Origin: Druceiella hillmani
Lineage: Eukaryota > Arthropoda > Insecta > Lepidoptera > Hepialidae
Length of the DNA stretch: 64,000 nucleotides
Direction of reading: 5' to 3'
NCBI GenBank assembly: GCA_039881145.1
Contig: JAYKKI010000090.1
Span: 8,420,501 to 8,484,500 of the forward strand
The position numbers were made by a program, and so were the translations under genes. Each line of letters opens with the position of its first letter. Position 1 is the first letter of the stretch. Positions 36,598-50,385 of the stretch are shown in pieces. The notes beneath the pieces are model-generated. The model saw nothing but the letters and a program-made list of their open reading frames with translations. It had not been told where the DNA came from and did no database searches.

Positions 36598-36680
36598 GGT
36601 AATTGTTCTATCTTTTTCAGTACAACGGAACATATCTTTCCAGAATGTTCCGTTGTACTGAAAAAGATAGAGCAATGACC
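36598..36680. repeat. Inverted repeat with 36-bp arms and an 11-nt loop
   Basis: Arms 36598-36633 and 36645-36680 are complementary at 34 of 36 positions. The left arm includes 'tctttttcagtacaacggaa' and the loop is 'atctttccaga'. Transcripts would form a long hairpin. Confidence 0.95.
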
Positions 36681-36893
36681 ATAAAATCTTTGTAGACATT
36701 TTCAACAATAGTTCTAGAACAATTTTACTTAAAATTTAGAAAAAAATTGTTTCGGAATCCTTATAATTCGTCTTTCCTTTATCCCACACAATATATGTAC
36801 TTAAAAATTAGTGTAATTTTGTCTAAACTAATATCTCTAAAGACCTGTAAAACCTTTTATATACGTATTTCATATATGTGCGTGTGTTTATGA

Positions 36894-37613
<720 letters not shown>

Positions 37614-37734
37614 TTATAAAGGTTTAAACATTTTTTTCATAATTTTATGTGGTGTATGTAAAATTATGAAAAAAATGTTTAAACCTTATTATAAAGGTTT
37701 AAACTTTTTTTCATAATTTTATGTGGTGTATGTT
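37614..37734. repeat. Three-arm direct/inverted/direct repeat
   Basis: A roughly 45-bp block beginning 'ttataaaggtttaaacattt' and ending 'tgtggtgtatgt' (37614-37659) is followed by an inverted copy of its first 31 bp (37659-37689), then by another direct copy (37690-37734). The direct copies differ by small indels in the T run. Confidence 0.92.
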
Positions 37735-37934
37735 CAAAAGCATACTGAAAAAGATGTAAAAGATATGTCACCTCTTCCTCTTATTTTCGAAACCACTGAA
37801 CCTAAAATTACGGAAAATAATAGGTTTTTAAAAACCTACGCAAAGCTTGTAACTATTACGAATATTCTAGATATATTAACTTTTGTGATATTTGCCATGA
37901 CATATACATTCCCTTACTTAAACATATTACGTAC
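37735..37934. other. Short unassigned stretch
   Basis: It lies between the three-arm repeat and a repeat tail, and is open for 71 codons on the plus strand without recognisable motifs. It may be the body of the dispersed repeat whose tail starts at 37935. Confidence 0.35.
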
Positions 37935-38000
37935 TTAATTGAGGTACTAAACTATCGACGCACTAGTCAGACTCACACTTAGCCGCTTCTTTTTACTTTT
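37935..38000 (+). repeat. Lepidopteran-type dispersed repeat, 3' tail
   Basis: 'gaggtactaaactatcgacg', then 'cactagtcagactcacactt' and 'agccgcttctttttac' is a decayed form of the tail in which a 'ggaaccctt' word precedes 'tgcgcgagtccgactcgcac' and 'ttggccg' plus poly-T. The plus orientation agrees with the copy at 54518. Confidence 0.7.
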
Positions 38001-39024
38001 GAATTATTTTTATTTAAATTTAAATTAAAATTAATCAGGTAAGTATTTATGAAAACGGATAAATAATGATCCATATAAATTCCTTTTTTCTAAATGTATA
38101 AAAATTGCAGCACTTTAATTTTTATTATTTATCAAATTGTTAAAACCAATCACTGTTGTTAAGTTTATAGGAACACTGTAGACCTGAAAGTTGCTTAACA
38201 TAAGAGTTCTAGTTTGACTTGAACTTTGTGGATTTTTTCGGCATTACAGTAACAGTGCGCTGTACAAATATAGAATAGCAACGTGTAAACTGATTACTTA
38301 GTGAACTGAGCTTAAATTCAACTTCTTGAAGTGATTTTATAAAATATTACCTGTAAAAGATTCTTACACAGACAGACTTACGGTAAAATGTATCTTATAC
38401 TTTTGCTCATGGCTGCTTATATCTTACATATATTTAATATATCTAAGGCGGTATCTTGAATTTTCACAACAATTTCGCATTAATATAATATAGTGTAAAT
38501 CACTGTCATTGGGGCACATATAAGTTATATTAAGTATATGTTTTATTCCATTCCAACATATACAATTTGGCAGTATATTTACTCATAATTTTGCTTCTTT
38601 TGCAAAACAAGGCTTGTGTAGCATTTAAGGTATTTCCGACTTCGCTTGTTTATCTCCTGCTTGCTTATGACAAGTTACTCTTATATATTAAAAAAAAAAT
38701 TTCTCTCTCGCAAGATTTCCAAATTTATAAGATTTTCGAAAATTTACCTGAAAATGATATCGTGTTACAACCGAATTTCGTATTACTGATATATGTATTT
38801 AAGAATATTGGAAACGAATATTTTGTTTGCCCACTAAGCTTGTTCTGCGAAATTCCATTCCATTTGGGGTTAGCCTAATAGTTCTAAGGGCGAGAAACTT
38901 AATGACATAGTAATCAAGTGATCCTGTAAAAGACGTAGTAAGCAATAAATTCACGTTATAGATAAATTAATATTTTTAAACAGTTTTGATAGAAACACTA
39001 TATACCCTTAAATATTTTAAGAGC
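38001..39024. other. AT-rich stretch, nothing recognised
   Basis: Position 38567-38878 is open for 103 codons on the plus strand. The translation is hydrophobic and low in complexity, with no conserved motif, and no splice context was found. Confidence 0.45.
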
Positions 39025-39165
39025 CTAAAAGTGTACGGAACCCTCGTAGTGCGCGGTTTATTCGTACGTAGTAGATGTTTTATTGTAGTTTTTGTTTTTT
39101 CTCTATCTATATAAAACGCAATGCTTGCCTTTCTTCTGTTAGAACTTGAATTCTACTAGATTGAT
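39025..39165 (+). repeat. Lepidopteran-type repeat tail followed by an RTE-like head
   Basis: 'gtgtacggaaccctcgtagt' and 'gcgcggtttattcg' resemble the repeat tail again. About 40 bp later 'tctatctatataaaacgcaa' followed by 'gaacttgaattctac' resembles the common '.tatatataaaa' start of lepidopteran LINE fragments. Both matches are short. Confidence 0.45.
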
Positions 39166-40420
39166 ATTAATGCAGCTGATGACGATTTTCAATACCATAG
39201 AGAATATCTACAGTTTTGATATAGCATTTATAGTTTATGGTTTCTCCTATGAAGGTTTTTATGTGTTAAATATTCACGTCGGTTTATATTTTATTCTTTT
39301 ACCGAGCCTTCTAACATATCCGAACAGAAATTGAGTTACATAAAATTATTACAAACAAAGAATTGTTTGTTATCCTTTTCCGACTTTCAACTTTATTGTG
39401 TACAATAATGCGACTCTAATAATTCTTCCTATAGCAATGTGACAATTAAAATGCCAAAAATTTTCTGTTTTCAGGGCTCGTTGCACAAACTAATGCAGGC
39501 CAATAATTTAAACACTTTCAAAAATTGTTTCCAACACATCTCCCAGTCTTTGCTCTACTACCTACGCAGGACATCGTTAGTTTGTATTGCCTAATCAAAA
39601 AATTAGTAAAAGTGGACGACGCATCGCGGGCAGATAATTCTAAAATAATTTCGTTTTTAAATATTATACTTACATAATGGTAAAAATAGTTGGAAGAGTT
39701 AAATAACATAGAAAAAAAACTACAATAAGCAATTGATTGTTCATGACAAATTTACTTGAAATCCGATTTTTATAATGTCTTTGGAAATTTTACCACAATA
39801 GGTAAAAGAACAATATATAAAAAAATCCATGAATATAGGAACTTTTTGGATGTTCGTATAGGGGATCTACAGCTTATAGGCCATATACCCAAACTGTCTA
39901 AGATACTTAAATATTAACTAAAACTGAAAAGTTGTCAAAATGAAATTGATATTAGCAAGTAATTTTAAAGGAATTGTATAGAGGTATGTATGTGTGATAT
40001 ATAATACTTGAGATACATTAATTTCTAGCTGGGTTCGAAATGCTGACTTTAAATCACAAAATAAATGAAACGCTGCTATATAATTGTAATTGTGGTTAAC
40101 GTTGAAATGGAACTTACTTCTTAAATCTTTTATCGGCGTAGTAAACTAATATTATACAAAAATTGTCTTCCCTATTCCCTTAATGTTTTTAGTGGGATCT
40201 TACAGCCTTTACGAACAACATGTAGTCAAATTGAGAACGAAGAAAAACTAATAAAAAACACTTTTTTACTATCACGTGAGTAAATATTAGAAAAGATGAA
40301 ATAGTCCGATTTGAAAATTCTTGGCCGATGGTATATTTGTCTACTTAACACATATATATGCCAACATAAAACGCAGGTAAGCAATAATTAAATTAAGAAA
40401 AGAGAGGCTTTATATATACT
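39166..40420. other. AT-rich stretch, nothing recognised
   Basis: No feature recognised. Confidence 0.5.
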
Positions 40421-40456
40421 ATACATGGATATAGATAATTATCTATATCCACGTAT
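40421..40456. repeat. 36-bp palindrome without loop
   Basis: 'atacatggatatagataa' joins directly to its reverse complement at 40438/40439 with a single mismatch (near 40452). Confidence 0.95.
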
Positions 40457-40760
40457 CGCTCTGAAGCGCTCCCTAATAACTCAACGGATGCCGTCACGAT
40501 TGTGGTAATGCCTATATACCATTGCACCATTTCCATTTTCGACTAAAATTATTGCGTTAGCTCCCTGGAGTTCACACGCTCACGTGGAAAATGTCAGGCG
40601 GGCTACATTGACGTGTGTTGCCATGACTTAAATCCAATTTGTTTACAGACTTCATTGGCGTGATGCGTGAGATCGAATTATGCGTTGGCGCTATTGTTTT
40701 AATAACTTGCCTGCATATAATATGGGTTAAATATAGACAGGGCTTATACTACGTTCCTCG
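40457..40760. other. Possible conserved regulatory patch
   Basis: This block has more balanced base composition than its flanks, no open frame, and several words used by developmental transcription factors, such as 'cacgtg' (E-box) and 'tgtttac' (forkhead). That is compatible with a conserved non-coding element, but such words also occur by chance. No alignment was available to me. Confidence 0.3.
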
Positions 40761-42540
40761 TGGGGTGATGACATTTATATACAGACTGCTTTTCGATAAT
40801 TTTTAACGTTGCAAACATTTACGGGGTCGTTTTACGCTATTACATGATCAAGTTACTTAGGCATTTCTAAGAGCAGAGAACTAGAAAATTGACACTTCTA
40901 TGAAAGAGTAATAACTACTCTTATAGAGATATTTAAAACTGGAATCTGAATTCCAATCAGTAAGATAGACTTAAAGAAAAAGTGAAGAATCTTTAGGCTT
41001 GCTATCTGATGTTACAAAAAGCAAAATATATTTTTTTTGACTTAAAACCATTCAAAGGTTGATATATTTTTATTGCTGCACCATCTATCGTTTTTAATTG
41101 AATCTGATTAGCCCCATTTGTGCAACCGGGTTCATAGAGCCGTATTTTTAATTAAAAATTATAAAATTGGGCTGAACCAAAGATCAAGTTTTAAACGCAG
41201 ATGGACTGTAAGAAGTTGAACAATGATTCGAATGCTCTCTACTCATTTTCAAATGACGACACTAAGATGACAAAAAGAGATAGCAAAAGACGTTTACAGT
41301 CACCTTGAAACCTTGGACGTCGCTAATTTTGTTGTTTGGTGGCGAGCAAGCTGAGCTAATTTAATACAGAAATATACTCCGAACGAAGAATTTATTAAAT
41401 TTTACTGCGAGGTCAACTTCAATTTTTATTATTACCGAGAATGGCACCAGTTTTTATTTAAAAATGTTATTTTACGTTTGACCAAAAACCATTCCCATCA
41501 GTAACATTGTAAATACGAAAGCTTTCAATTACCTAAGCAGGTGGCTACGAAGTCATCACTTGCGCATTTCGAAAAATAAAAAAATAAGGTAGAATTAACC
41601 GATTATATTATTACTTTATTCGAGTTCGTAAAATTTTGTCCGTGGGTTCAATTTTTATATAAATTAATATAATTATATTTTGTCTGTGGACCGATGTTTT
41701 TCTTTATTTTTTAGTTCTCGAACATTCTACCGAAAAGTACTTTATTTCACTAGAATGCTGAAAATTAAGGCATATAAAAACAAATTATCAATTTGGCCGA
41801 TAAAAATACCAAAAACGGTTGACAATTTTTGTTTTGTGATTGTTTGTTTGCAGTCCACTGAACTAATTTTTTCGAACACATCTTCTATAGGCAGAATTTT
41901 TAATCGTCAATGTTTAATTATATACACCTGTATAATCTTAGGCATCAATCACGCTATGTTTGCCCATAAACTAGATATTTCGTATGCTCCTTTTTATTTA
42001 TTTTTAATTATGTAAATTATGGTAAAATATAAATTACATTAATTTTAATATTATTCTTTTTGTGTATTACCGAAATAAAATAATACTTTTTAAAAATATT
42101 TTGAAAAGTCCAACTCTCACTTCATCACTGATTGAGTGGAGTGAAAAAGTATTGCGCCACTATTTGAAAAGTGCAGGTACATTTTTGCAACAAGAAATAT
42201 ACATGGAATTTTCATAAAATTTTTCAATTGCGTTTCCAATATCAATTGAAAAGGCGACTTCTGACAATTTCGATACCATCCATTCTAGAATTTTAGGTAT
42301 GATAATTTTAGAGATATTAATTAAAATTACCCATAATTTTTTGAAGAAGAATAATGTAATTTGACATATATTATTAATTACTTTGCAGATCTGAGACATA
42401 ATGGTACAATTGTGAGTTTTTGCAATTTTGTAGCACAAACTTATACACTTGTCCGATTTTTCACGTTTCATGATTCACGTACAATAACCCAAACATAATA
42501 TTGGGCCAAATTTGAAAACGATTCGTCCAATATTTAAAAA
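40761..42540. other. AT-rich stretch, nothing recognised
   Basis: Open frames of 111 codons (41680-42015, plus) and 103 codons (42160-42471, minus) have AT-driven composition, no recognisable domains and no splice context, so they are not called as genes. Confidence 0.45.
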
Positions 42541-42554
42541 TCCGTTGCTGATGA

Positions 42555-42740
42555 AACTTGATACATACATAAACACGCACAAACGCATGCGCTCACACAC
42601 GCAGGCATACATGGAAATACACGCGCGCGATGCACTAACGCACATACAAGCTCACGCCCTTACACACACAATATATGTGTGTGTAAGGGCGTATCGTACA
42701 TATCGCGTAGTGATGTGTAAGGGCGTATCGTACGTACGTC
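42555..42740. repeat. CA/GT-rich patch with a 37-bp palindrome and a direct repeat
   Basis: A degenerate 'acacgca' region leads into a perfect inverted repeat at 42655-42691 (arms 'cgcccttacacacaca', 5-nt centre). The right arm and its continuation 'gtgtaagggcgtatcgtac' recur at 42715-42733. The cluster looks like repeated local copying of one short block. Confidence 0.9.
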
Positions 42741-45700
42741 ATCTGGACAAAAACTGACTTCAATGACGTCGTTTCGCCCATAACATTTTTAGGAAATATC
42801 TTCGAAGATAGTCACTAAAAACGATATTTTTTACGTTATATATCATTATTTGAGCTATTTGTGTCCTTACACCTCTTGAAGAAATAAGTATGGATAAGAA
42901 AGAGACATTTGTGTTCCAACCGGTGATACCTGTAATTCACCAAGAATAAGATATTAATTCGTTAATATTTGGACTTGATGTACGGTTTTGGATTGATCTG
43001 TTCATTATCTTTCCTGTGATATATAATTTTTGACATATCTTGTTTTAACCTAACTACTTACGTTTAATTGACGATTAATTTAATTTCGTTACGTTTAATT
43101 TTAGTAACTATGGTATCTGGGTCGGTACCAATTATAACACAGTCGTCTGTAATGTATTTATGTTTCTTAATAATTTTTTCTAATATATGATGTTTTTATT
43201 TTTAAAAGTATCAAAAAATCCGAGCGGGAAAGGGGTCGCTTATATTTACGAAAGACATAGTTATATTATTGAATTACGTATATTTGAATAAAACATTTTG
43301 TAATGCAGATAGCGTAGTCATTATTTATTATTTAATACATTAATCTTTTATTTTTTGTACAATTATTTAATGTATTCAAAATTTGCCGTCGTTTCCCACT
43401 GAAATTTACTAATTTTAGATTCGTTATTTAGGTAATTTTTTTTAAGTGACTTATTTATTTATATTTTTTACCCACCTTTTTTCCACTTTTTCTGAACTAT
43501 TGATATTGAAAGCTTTTAAAAGACTTAAATTATGTTATAACATTATTTTTTCACATTTAGAACTGCAAAAAAGACAGGATTATTACGACAGAAATTATAT
43601 TCATTTTTAGTGTCGCATTTGGTTACAGTGGCCTCTCCAGCACAAATAGTTGATATTACTCATTAAAAATTTAAGAATGACATAATTTTTTTATTAGAAC
43701 AATTGATATTTTTACGTTCACATTTAACTATTGTTTATTATTATATAGTTATAATGAAAATTGCATTTGATATTGACATTTACTTTAAAAATGTATTCCT
43801 TACAAAAATGGACTTTTTTTTTGGTTTTCAATATTTTTGTAACTCATAAATATGTAAGTATTGTATAAAGGCTTTGCCTGTCTTGCAATATCCTTCTTTT
43901 CTATTTTATTTTTCATTATTTCATTATTACTGGACAATAAATTTCGATGTTATGCATTATTTTATCGGAAGCGGCGAAACGGGAGTCATGCCCGTCCAGG
44001 GGTTAATCATGTCACAATTACGTTAACGAATATGTTTATAACTTTGAATTGAAATCGGTTTACATTGCTCGGATTGATAATAACGTTATTATTCCAACAA
44101 ATTATTTTCAATTGCATTATTTACAATGAGCTAATTTATGGCGTAGTTTTATTTGTTTTATGGATATAAAAATGTGAGATATAAAATCATTGCTATAATT
44201 TTTCAATAAATTTTATGAAAGTTTCCAGTAACATTGTTTTTAATAACTTTTAATTTAGCTATTTTGGGGAAAATGCACTTATTGTTATAGACATTTTCTA
44301 TAGAAAAATGGTTTTAGAATCTTTAAAACTTCCTTTTAAAAGTTATCATCTAAATGACACATGGAATGTAAAATGTAATTTATTACAATATTGTAAATTA
44401 ATTTCTTCTTGTAAGATTCTTCTATAATCCTTTTTGAATGGAAAACCATTGAAGTAGGTATAAGTGGGTTAATATTCGTTATGCCAAATTTCAAGTTTTT
44501 CAAATGTCAAAAGGTTTTCTATTTCGAAGTTGATATTTTCAAAAATATTTCAAGAATTTTATAAAATTCTGAAAGAAACAGTTTTAATGTTCTCATAAAT
44601 TATTCTTTCAATTGATATTCAACATAATATATGACATGAAAAAAAATATTCGTTACTTATTTAACCTTTATGAACATTTTTATGTGTCGAATATTGGTAT
44701 CTATACGTTAAATGCATTATTACTGTGTCAAATTTCTAATTTTAATGTGATATATTTTCTGTAATAGATATACGGAAGGACGAGTCTCGAGGTACGGAAA
44801 ACTAAAAACTTAAACATAAAAAAATTATTAGGATGGAAAAACGTAAATTGATTTCCATTTCCTTAGGGATGTCGCTATTCATATACATAAAACGCGCAAG
44901 CGAAATTTGTTTGCGGCAATTCATAAAGCGGTGATATCCTGTGGCTATCTATGCATTAATATCGTTTAAATATAAGCATTAATTTATTTTATGTATTCGT
45001 TCAAAAGTGTATTTGAAAGCATTTGTATTTTCTAAAATTGCGGTTTATACGAATGGGAATAAAAGTATTTACATTTTTGATTAGGATGAAAATATTTACC
45101 GCATGTTTCAATCAATTTATTTGAAGATAAATTATTTAAAGGGCGATTTGAAAAAACATAAATTACGATGTATGTGTTTATTATTGGTCAAATATATGTT
45201 GGAATAATTGTAACTGAAGGAAATGACGTCTATATTTTAGTTCAACTAAATTTTGGTCAATATTCAGGTAATCCCAGTAACTAACTTTCCAGTGATTATC
45301 TACATTATTTTAAATTAAAATAAAATGTGTAGCGGAGATAGACGGAGATTATACTTATTCTGGACACGTAAATGCATGTTTAAATAATGTCGAAATAAAA
45401 TATTTGTGATAAGAACATAATTCCCCATTAAGAAAAAAGTAATTTCTCTTATCTTATTTTAATTTATACAAAGATAAATTGTACGCAAACAATTCAGAAA
45501 TGTAGTCTTATTTTTAAACAACTGAAACTCTCTCAATAAAACTTTCACAATCATTTTCCTGTGGTCTATGTAATTCTGTAGTTTTAACATAATGAACTAG
45601 ATGATTCTTGTTCACATTGGAACTTTCATCTGCTTTGCTTTTTAAGCCTCTTTTCGTATTCTCATTATCTTGCAGGGGAAAAATAAAATACTAGTTTGAT

Positions 45701-48148
45701 AAACCCCCAAGTACTCGTTGATTTCTAAAAATTGGTCGCGCAGCGGAGGAAATGTAATTAATAAATACCAAGGTAAGGGATCGGTTGTAGGGAGACCAAG
45801 ATAAAGGATAATTTGCAATAACACTGATCGATGCGCTTGCGAAACCAATTAGCCTACCCCAAGCTAGAGGGAGAGTCCGTCTTCTACTAGCCTCCATGAA
45901 GTTCGCTCACAGTCAAAGTGTAATATATAACTCCAATTTGTAATCTCCAAATAGCGTTATATTTTAATAAATTTTTTGTAACACAATTTTTATTCTTCTG
46001 AGCTTTTCGCCGCCCGCTACACAATCCGTTGCTGTAAGTTTATCATCGAGCTAAAGTTAATAGTTTTTCTGTCTGCAATCGTTTCAAAGGTATTTAAAAT
46101 ATGTTTTATTTTAGTAAGTATTCGGAAATTATGCTGAATAATTTTACAAATTATTGTAATTTTTTTCTAAAATATTTACATAAAAGGCAATAAGTTAAAG
46201 AAAAGTGCGTTTATTAAAAAGTATTAATTTTAAGGTAAATATCTTTTATTATACAAAAAGTAGTAGTGCCGTCTATAGACTAACAGAAACACGCTTCAAT
46301 TTGTTTTATTTTAATTTAGTTAGTTTTTTACTTAAAAACTTATCGTTTTATTTGCTCCGCTGAGCATTATTAAATAAAAAAAGTCAAAAACATTTTAAGG
46401 CACACAAACGTACGTGCATATCTACGTGCGTTCATAAATACGGACATAAAAAAATTATGTGATCCATGATTATGTGTTAATGTTCTTTGGAAAATTTCAT
46501 TGCCCCCTCCTGAATATTAACATAAAACTTTCATATTTTGATAAATGAGGAAACAAGAAAGAAAAATTAATTGTAAAAGACCTTAAGAATGAAGTTACAT
46601 TTAATAAGATCCGCGAAAAACATTTTACCCAATTTACTTGATTTATTAGGCTGTGCAGGTGATACGACACGACGAAAATATAAAATTACAATGTTTCAAA
46701 CCCCTAAAAATTGCGAAATTGTCATTCGATGCTGAATCGACTTGACACTACATTTTAGATTATCCACGATTAGTTTGATTCAAAAAGTCATTAAATCAAG
46801 CTAGATCATATGAATATATTACTAACATGTTCACCCTTCGAAATCAAGCACATTTGGTAAATATGGGAATGACATAACTGTTCCTGAATCGCTACTCTCC
46901 CTGATCTATGGTCGTGAGCGCAGATATTAGGTAAATATTTTTAAAGGGCATAAATTATGTAAAAGCGGTAAAAATTATGTATTTTTGTTTTAGGGCATCC
47001 GGCAGGTACGTTAACCCTGTATTTACGTAAAATATGAATCTATTAAGCTTCTATTGAATGTATATTTAATAGAGATTTTGAAGTTGCATAAAAGTTTAAA
47101 TTTTTTAATTAGATATTTAGTTATTGTTATTTAAATGCCAAAGGCAATTATTAAAAAAATGGCGATTTTCGCATATCAGTACAAAATGGACTTTGGGTGT
47201 GTGAATTGAACACGAAACTGCAAATAATTGAATAAAAATGAATAAATCATGATACTACTTAGCTACCTGCTAGTTAAGTTAACTACTGAGAAAAAAAATT
47301 GACAACATTTAACTGAGTCCAGCCCAGGTACATTAAGTTTTTGGAACTCATGATTCATATTTTTATTTAATGTCTTAAATTTAATAAGTTTCTACCTTTT
47401 TTAAATAGGTTTATTTAAAGTGTTTAACTTACGCAATCAAATGTTATTCAAAAATACTTTTCGATGAAGTGAGAATGGTTTATTTAAGCTGTATAATTAC
47501 CATTTATTACAACTATAGAATCTTTATTCACGCTGTAATTAAAAAAGATAATAGACAATTACTTAAGTAAATATCATGTTAGCTTTAATTAAAACCGGTA
47601 AATTTCTTACATTTGCTGGATGAGGTAAACATCATAGTTGTTTTAAAACTTTCCTCCTAATAAATATAAAAAATGGAGTTTTCGTAACACTAATTATAGT
47701 TATTAGTGATTAGGATAAATTAATATTTGTAAAAAACAAAACTGACCAATCAAAGCTTTAATGTATTGCGGAAGTGATATGGGAAGCTAAGATAAACTTA
47801 TTAAAAGATAGTCACCAGTACACGCTACGAACCTTATTCGCATAATACTCATTTCGTTATCAGCCTCATTCGTTAGGAAAAACTGTCTGGAGTGGAGTGC
47901 ATTATTCAGTCCGCCATTTGTTTTTCTTGACCCGCTACCGGCGCGGCACCCGCTCGCATTGATAACGAAAGGCTCGGAGCAAATTTTAATAATTTATCAC
48001 TCGCTTTTCCTGTATTTTATTTCCACAATCACTTTTTTATGTCTTTAACAGAATGTGCAGCGGTTCTCATAGTACCAATTTCCTTTTTCCGTTTTAAATT
48101 ATTCGTGAATATAATTGTTTTAGTGGTATTTTCTTTTTCATACCAATA
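42741..48148. other. Five kilobases with no recognisable gene
   Basis: AT-rich throughout. Compositionally distinct patches lie at 43970-44035 ('aagcggcgaaacgggagtca'), 44880-44960 ('aaacgcgcaagcgaaatttg') and 47870-47990 ('cccgctaccggcgcggcacc'). Position 45640-45900 is open in two minus-strand frames with splice-like surroundings I could not verify. None carries a recognised domain or RNA gene. Confidence 0.4.
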
Positions 48149-48960
<812 letters not shown>

Positions 48961-48978
48961 AAAATCAAGTTAAATCGA

Positions 48979-49035
48979 ACGTAATTACGTAACTTGTTTC
49001 CTTTATCACGTAATTACGCTATTCTACAATTACGG
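48979..49035. promoter_or_regulatory. Cluster of homeodomain-type TAATTA sites (candidate)
   Basis: The palindrome 'acgtaattacgt' (48979-48990) is followed 17 bp later by 'acgtaattacg' (49008-49018), then by 'acaattacgg' (49026-49035). Palindromic TAATTA cores are bound by paired-class and other homeodomain dimers. Three in 57 bp, two with identical ACG flanks, exceeds what scattered AT-rich sequence usually gives. There is no nearby promoter or gene to link it to. Confidence 0.3.
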
Positions 49036-50168
49036 ACTGATTTGAACTTTAATAAATCCGTAAAATAACTGAAATTCCCTATTTATCGAAATATGTACAA
49101 ACTTGACTTAAACAGTAAAAATAAAACAAGAATCCAGGATCGATTGAGAATACATTGTATACTCAAAACATGTAAAATGATATACCAATGTAGGCTGTAA
49201 TGAATCTTCTTTGAAAATAGCAGGCAGCACTGTCTATCTTTACTAATTATTTGCATTGGCATAATTTCCATTTTAGACTCGGATGACTCACGCACGACAG
49301 GACGAATGCTGAGCAAAACTTAATTTTTTCGCATAAAGAATAGAGTTCAAAATTATTTAATGACCTGACTTAAGGGAACCCCGCAAATTAAGTTGCAGTA
49401 CGAGTTTGGGTGGTCCATGAGTAATGCTTTAAAAATTAAAAGAAAGATTCATTAATTTCCCGATCAAAGTTATCGTATTGAAAACGACTCAATCATCCTA
49501 TTATACTCTAGTTAAAAGTTCCTTTAGTATATGTTCTTATTTTTAATTTTTATCTTATTTTAATTTTTTTATATTATTCACTTCTGATGGTTCAACCTGG
49601 AGAAATCGACCTAACGACCTGGAGACCAGTAAACATATTAGGAAAACGCTAGAACAATACTCTGAAAAAGCGAGTGTTTTTACTACTGCAAAAATTATCC
49701 GAATCAAGTGAGAAATACTTTAAATTAAACTCTAACAAAGAAAAGCAAACTTACCTATTACATTGATAAGATCAATAAAATTGGATAAATAGTATAGATT
49801 GACAGTACGCCACATTAAAAACCACTCTGTAAACTTAGACAACACAGACAAATTGGCCAGGCTCTTATCAGATATTCTCAAAAATTGAGTTAAAAATGAC
49901 CTTTTTTAGTGATCTTTGTAAGTTAGTAGTTCATATTAACGTACTAGGTTTATTGTTGGTATATTATAGTTATTGCTATTTACTAACTTATATAGATTGT
50001 TAAGATTTTGCTTTTGGAAAGTTTGATTATTTTGATGTAATTTTTACTTTTCATTTGATTTTTTTCTTTGCTAGCAAAATATTTTATTTATATTAATTTT
50101 TTCTAACAAAACTTCAAAAAGATTAAAAAAAACTCAAAACTGAAAATACAAAAAGTAAATATAATTTG
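49036..50168. other. AT-rich stretch, nothing recognised
   Basis: No feature recognised. Confidence 0.5.
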
Positions 50169-50222
50169 GATTCTGTACCTCGAAAAGAAAAAAGTAACCC
50201 CTTATAAGATCATTAACTTGTC
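50169..50222 (+). repeat. Lepidopteran-type dispersed repeat, head fragment
   Basis: 'attctgtacctcgaaaagaa' followed by 'gtaaccccttataagatcat' matches the heads at 54518 (plus) and 21635 (minus). Confidence 0.65.
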
Positions 50223-50294
50223 TAACCATAAGTTAGATCTGTTTTTAAGCTTTACTCCTACTCTATTAGAGCTATGAAGTTAAAATTAGCACGG

Positions 50295-50295
<1 letters not shown>

Positions 50296-50378
<83 letters not shown>

Positions 50379-50385
50379 CATATAA
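50296..50385. repeat. (TA)n microsatellite, about 90 bp
   Basis: Uninterrupted TA up to about 50370, then 'tatatatacatata'. Confidence 0.97.

Noticed and set aside
41680..42015. 111-codon plus-strand open frame
   Set aside because: Hydrophobic, AT-driven composition without conserved motifs or splice signals.
45642..45897. Two overlapping 68-codon minus-strand frames as an exon
   Set aside because: Composition is more balanced than the surroundings, but neither frame has recognisable motifs or convincing splice sites.
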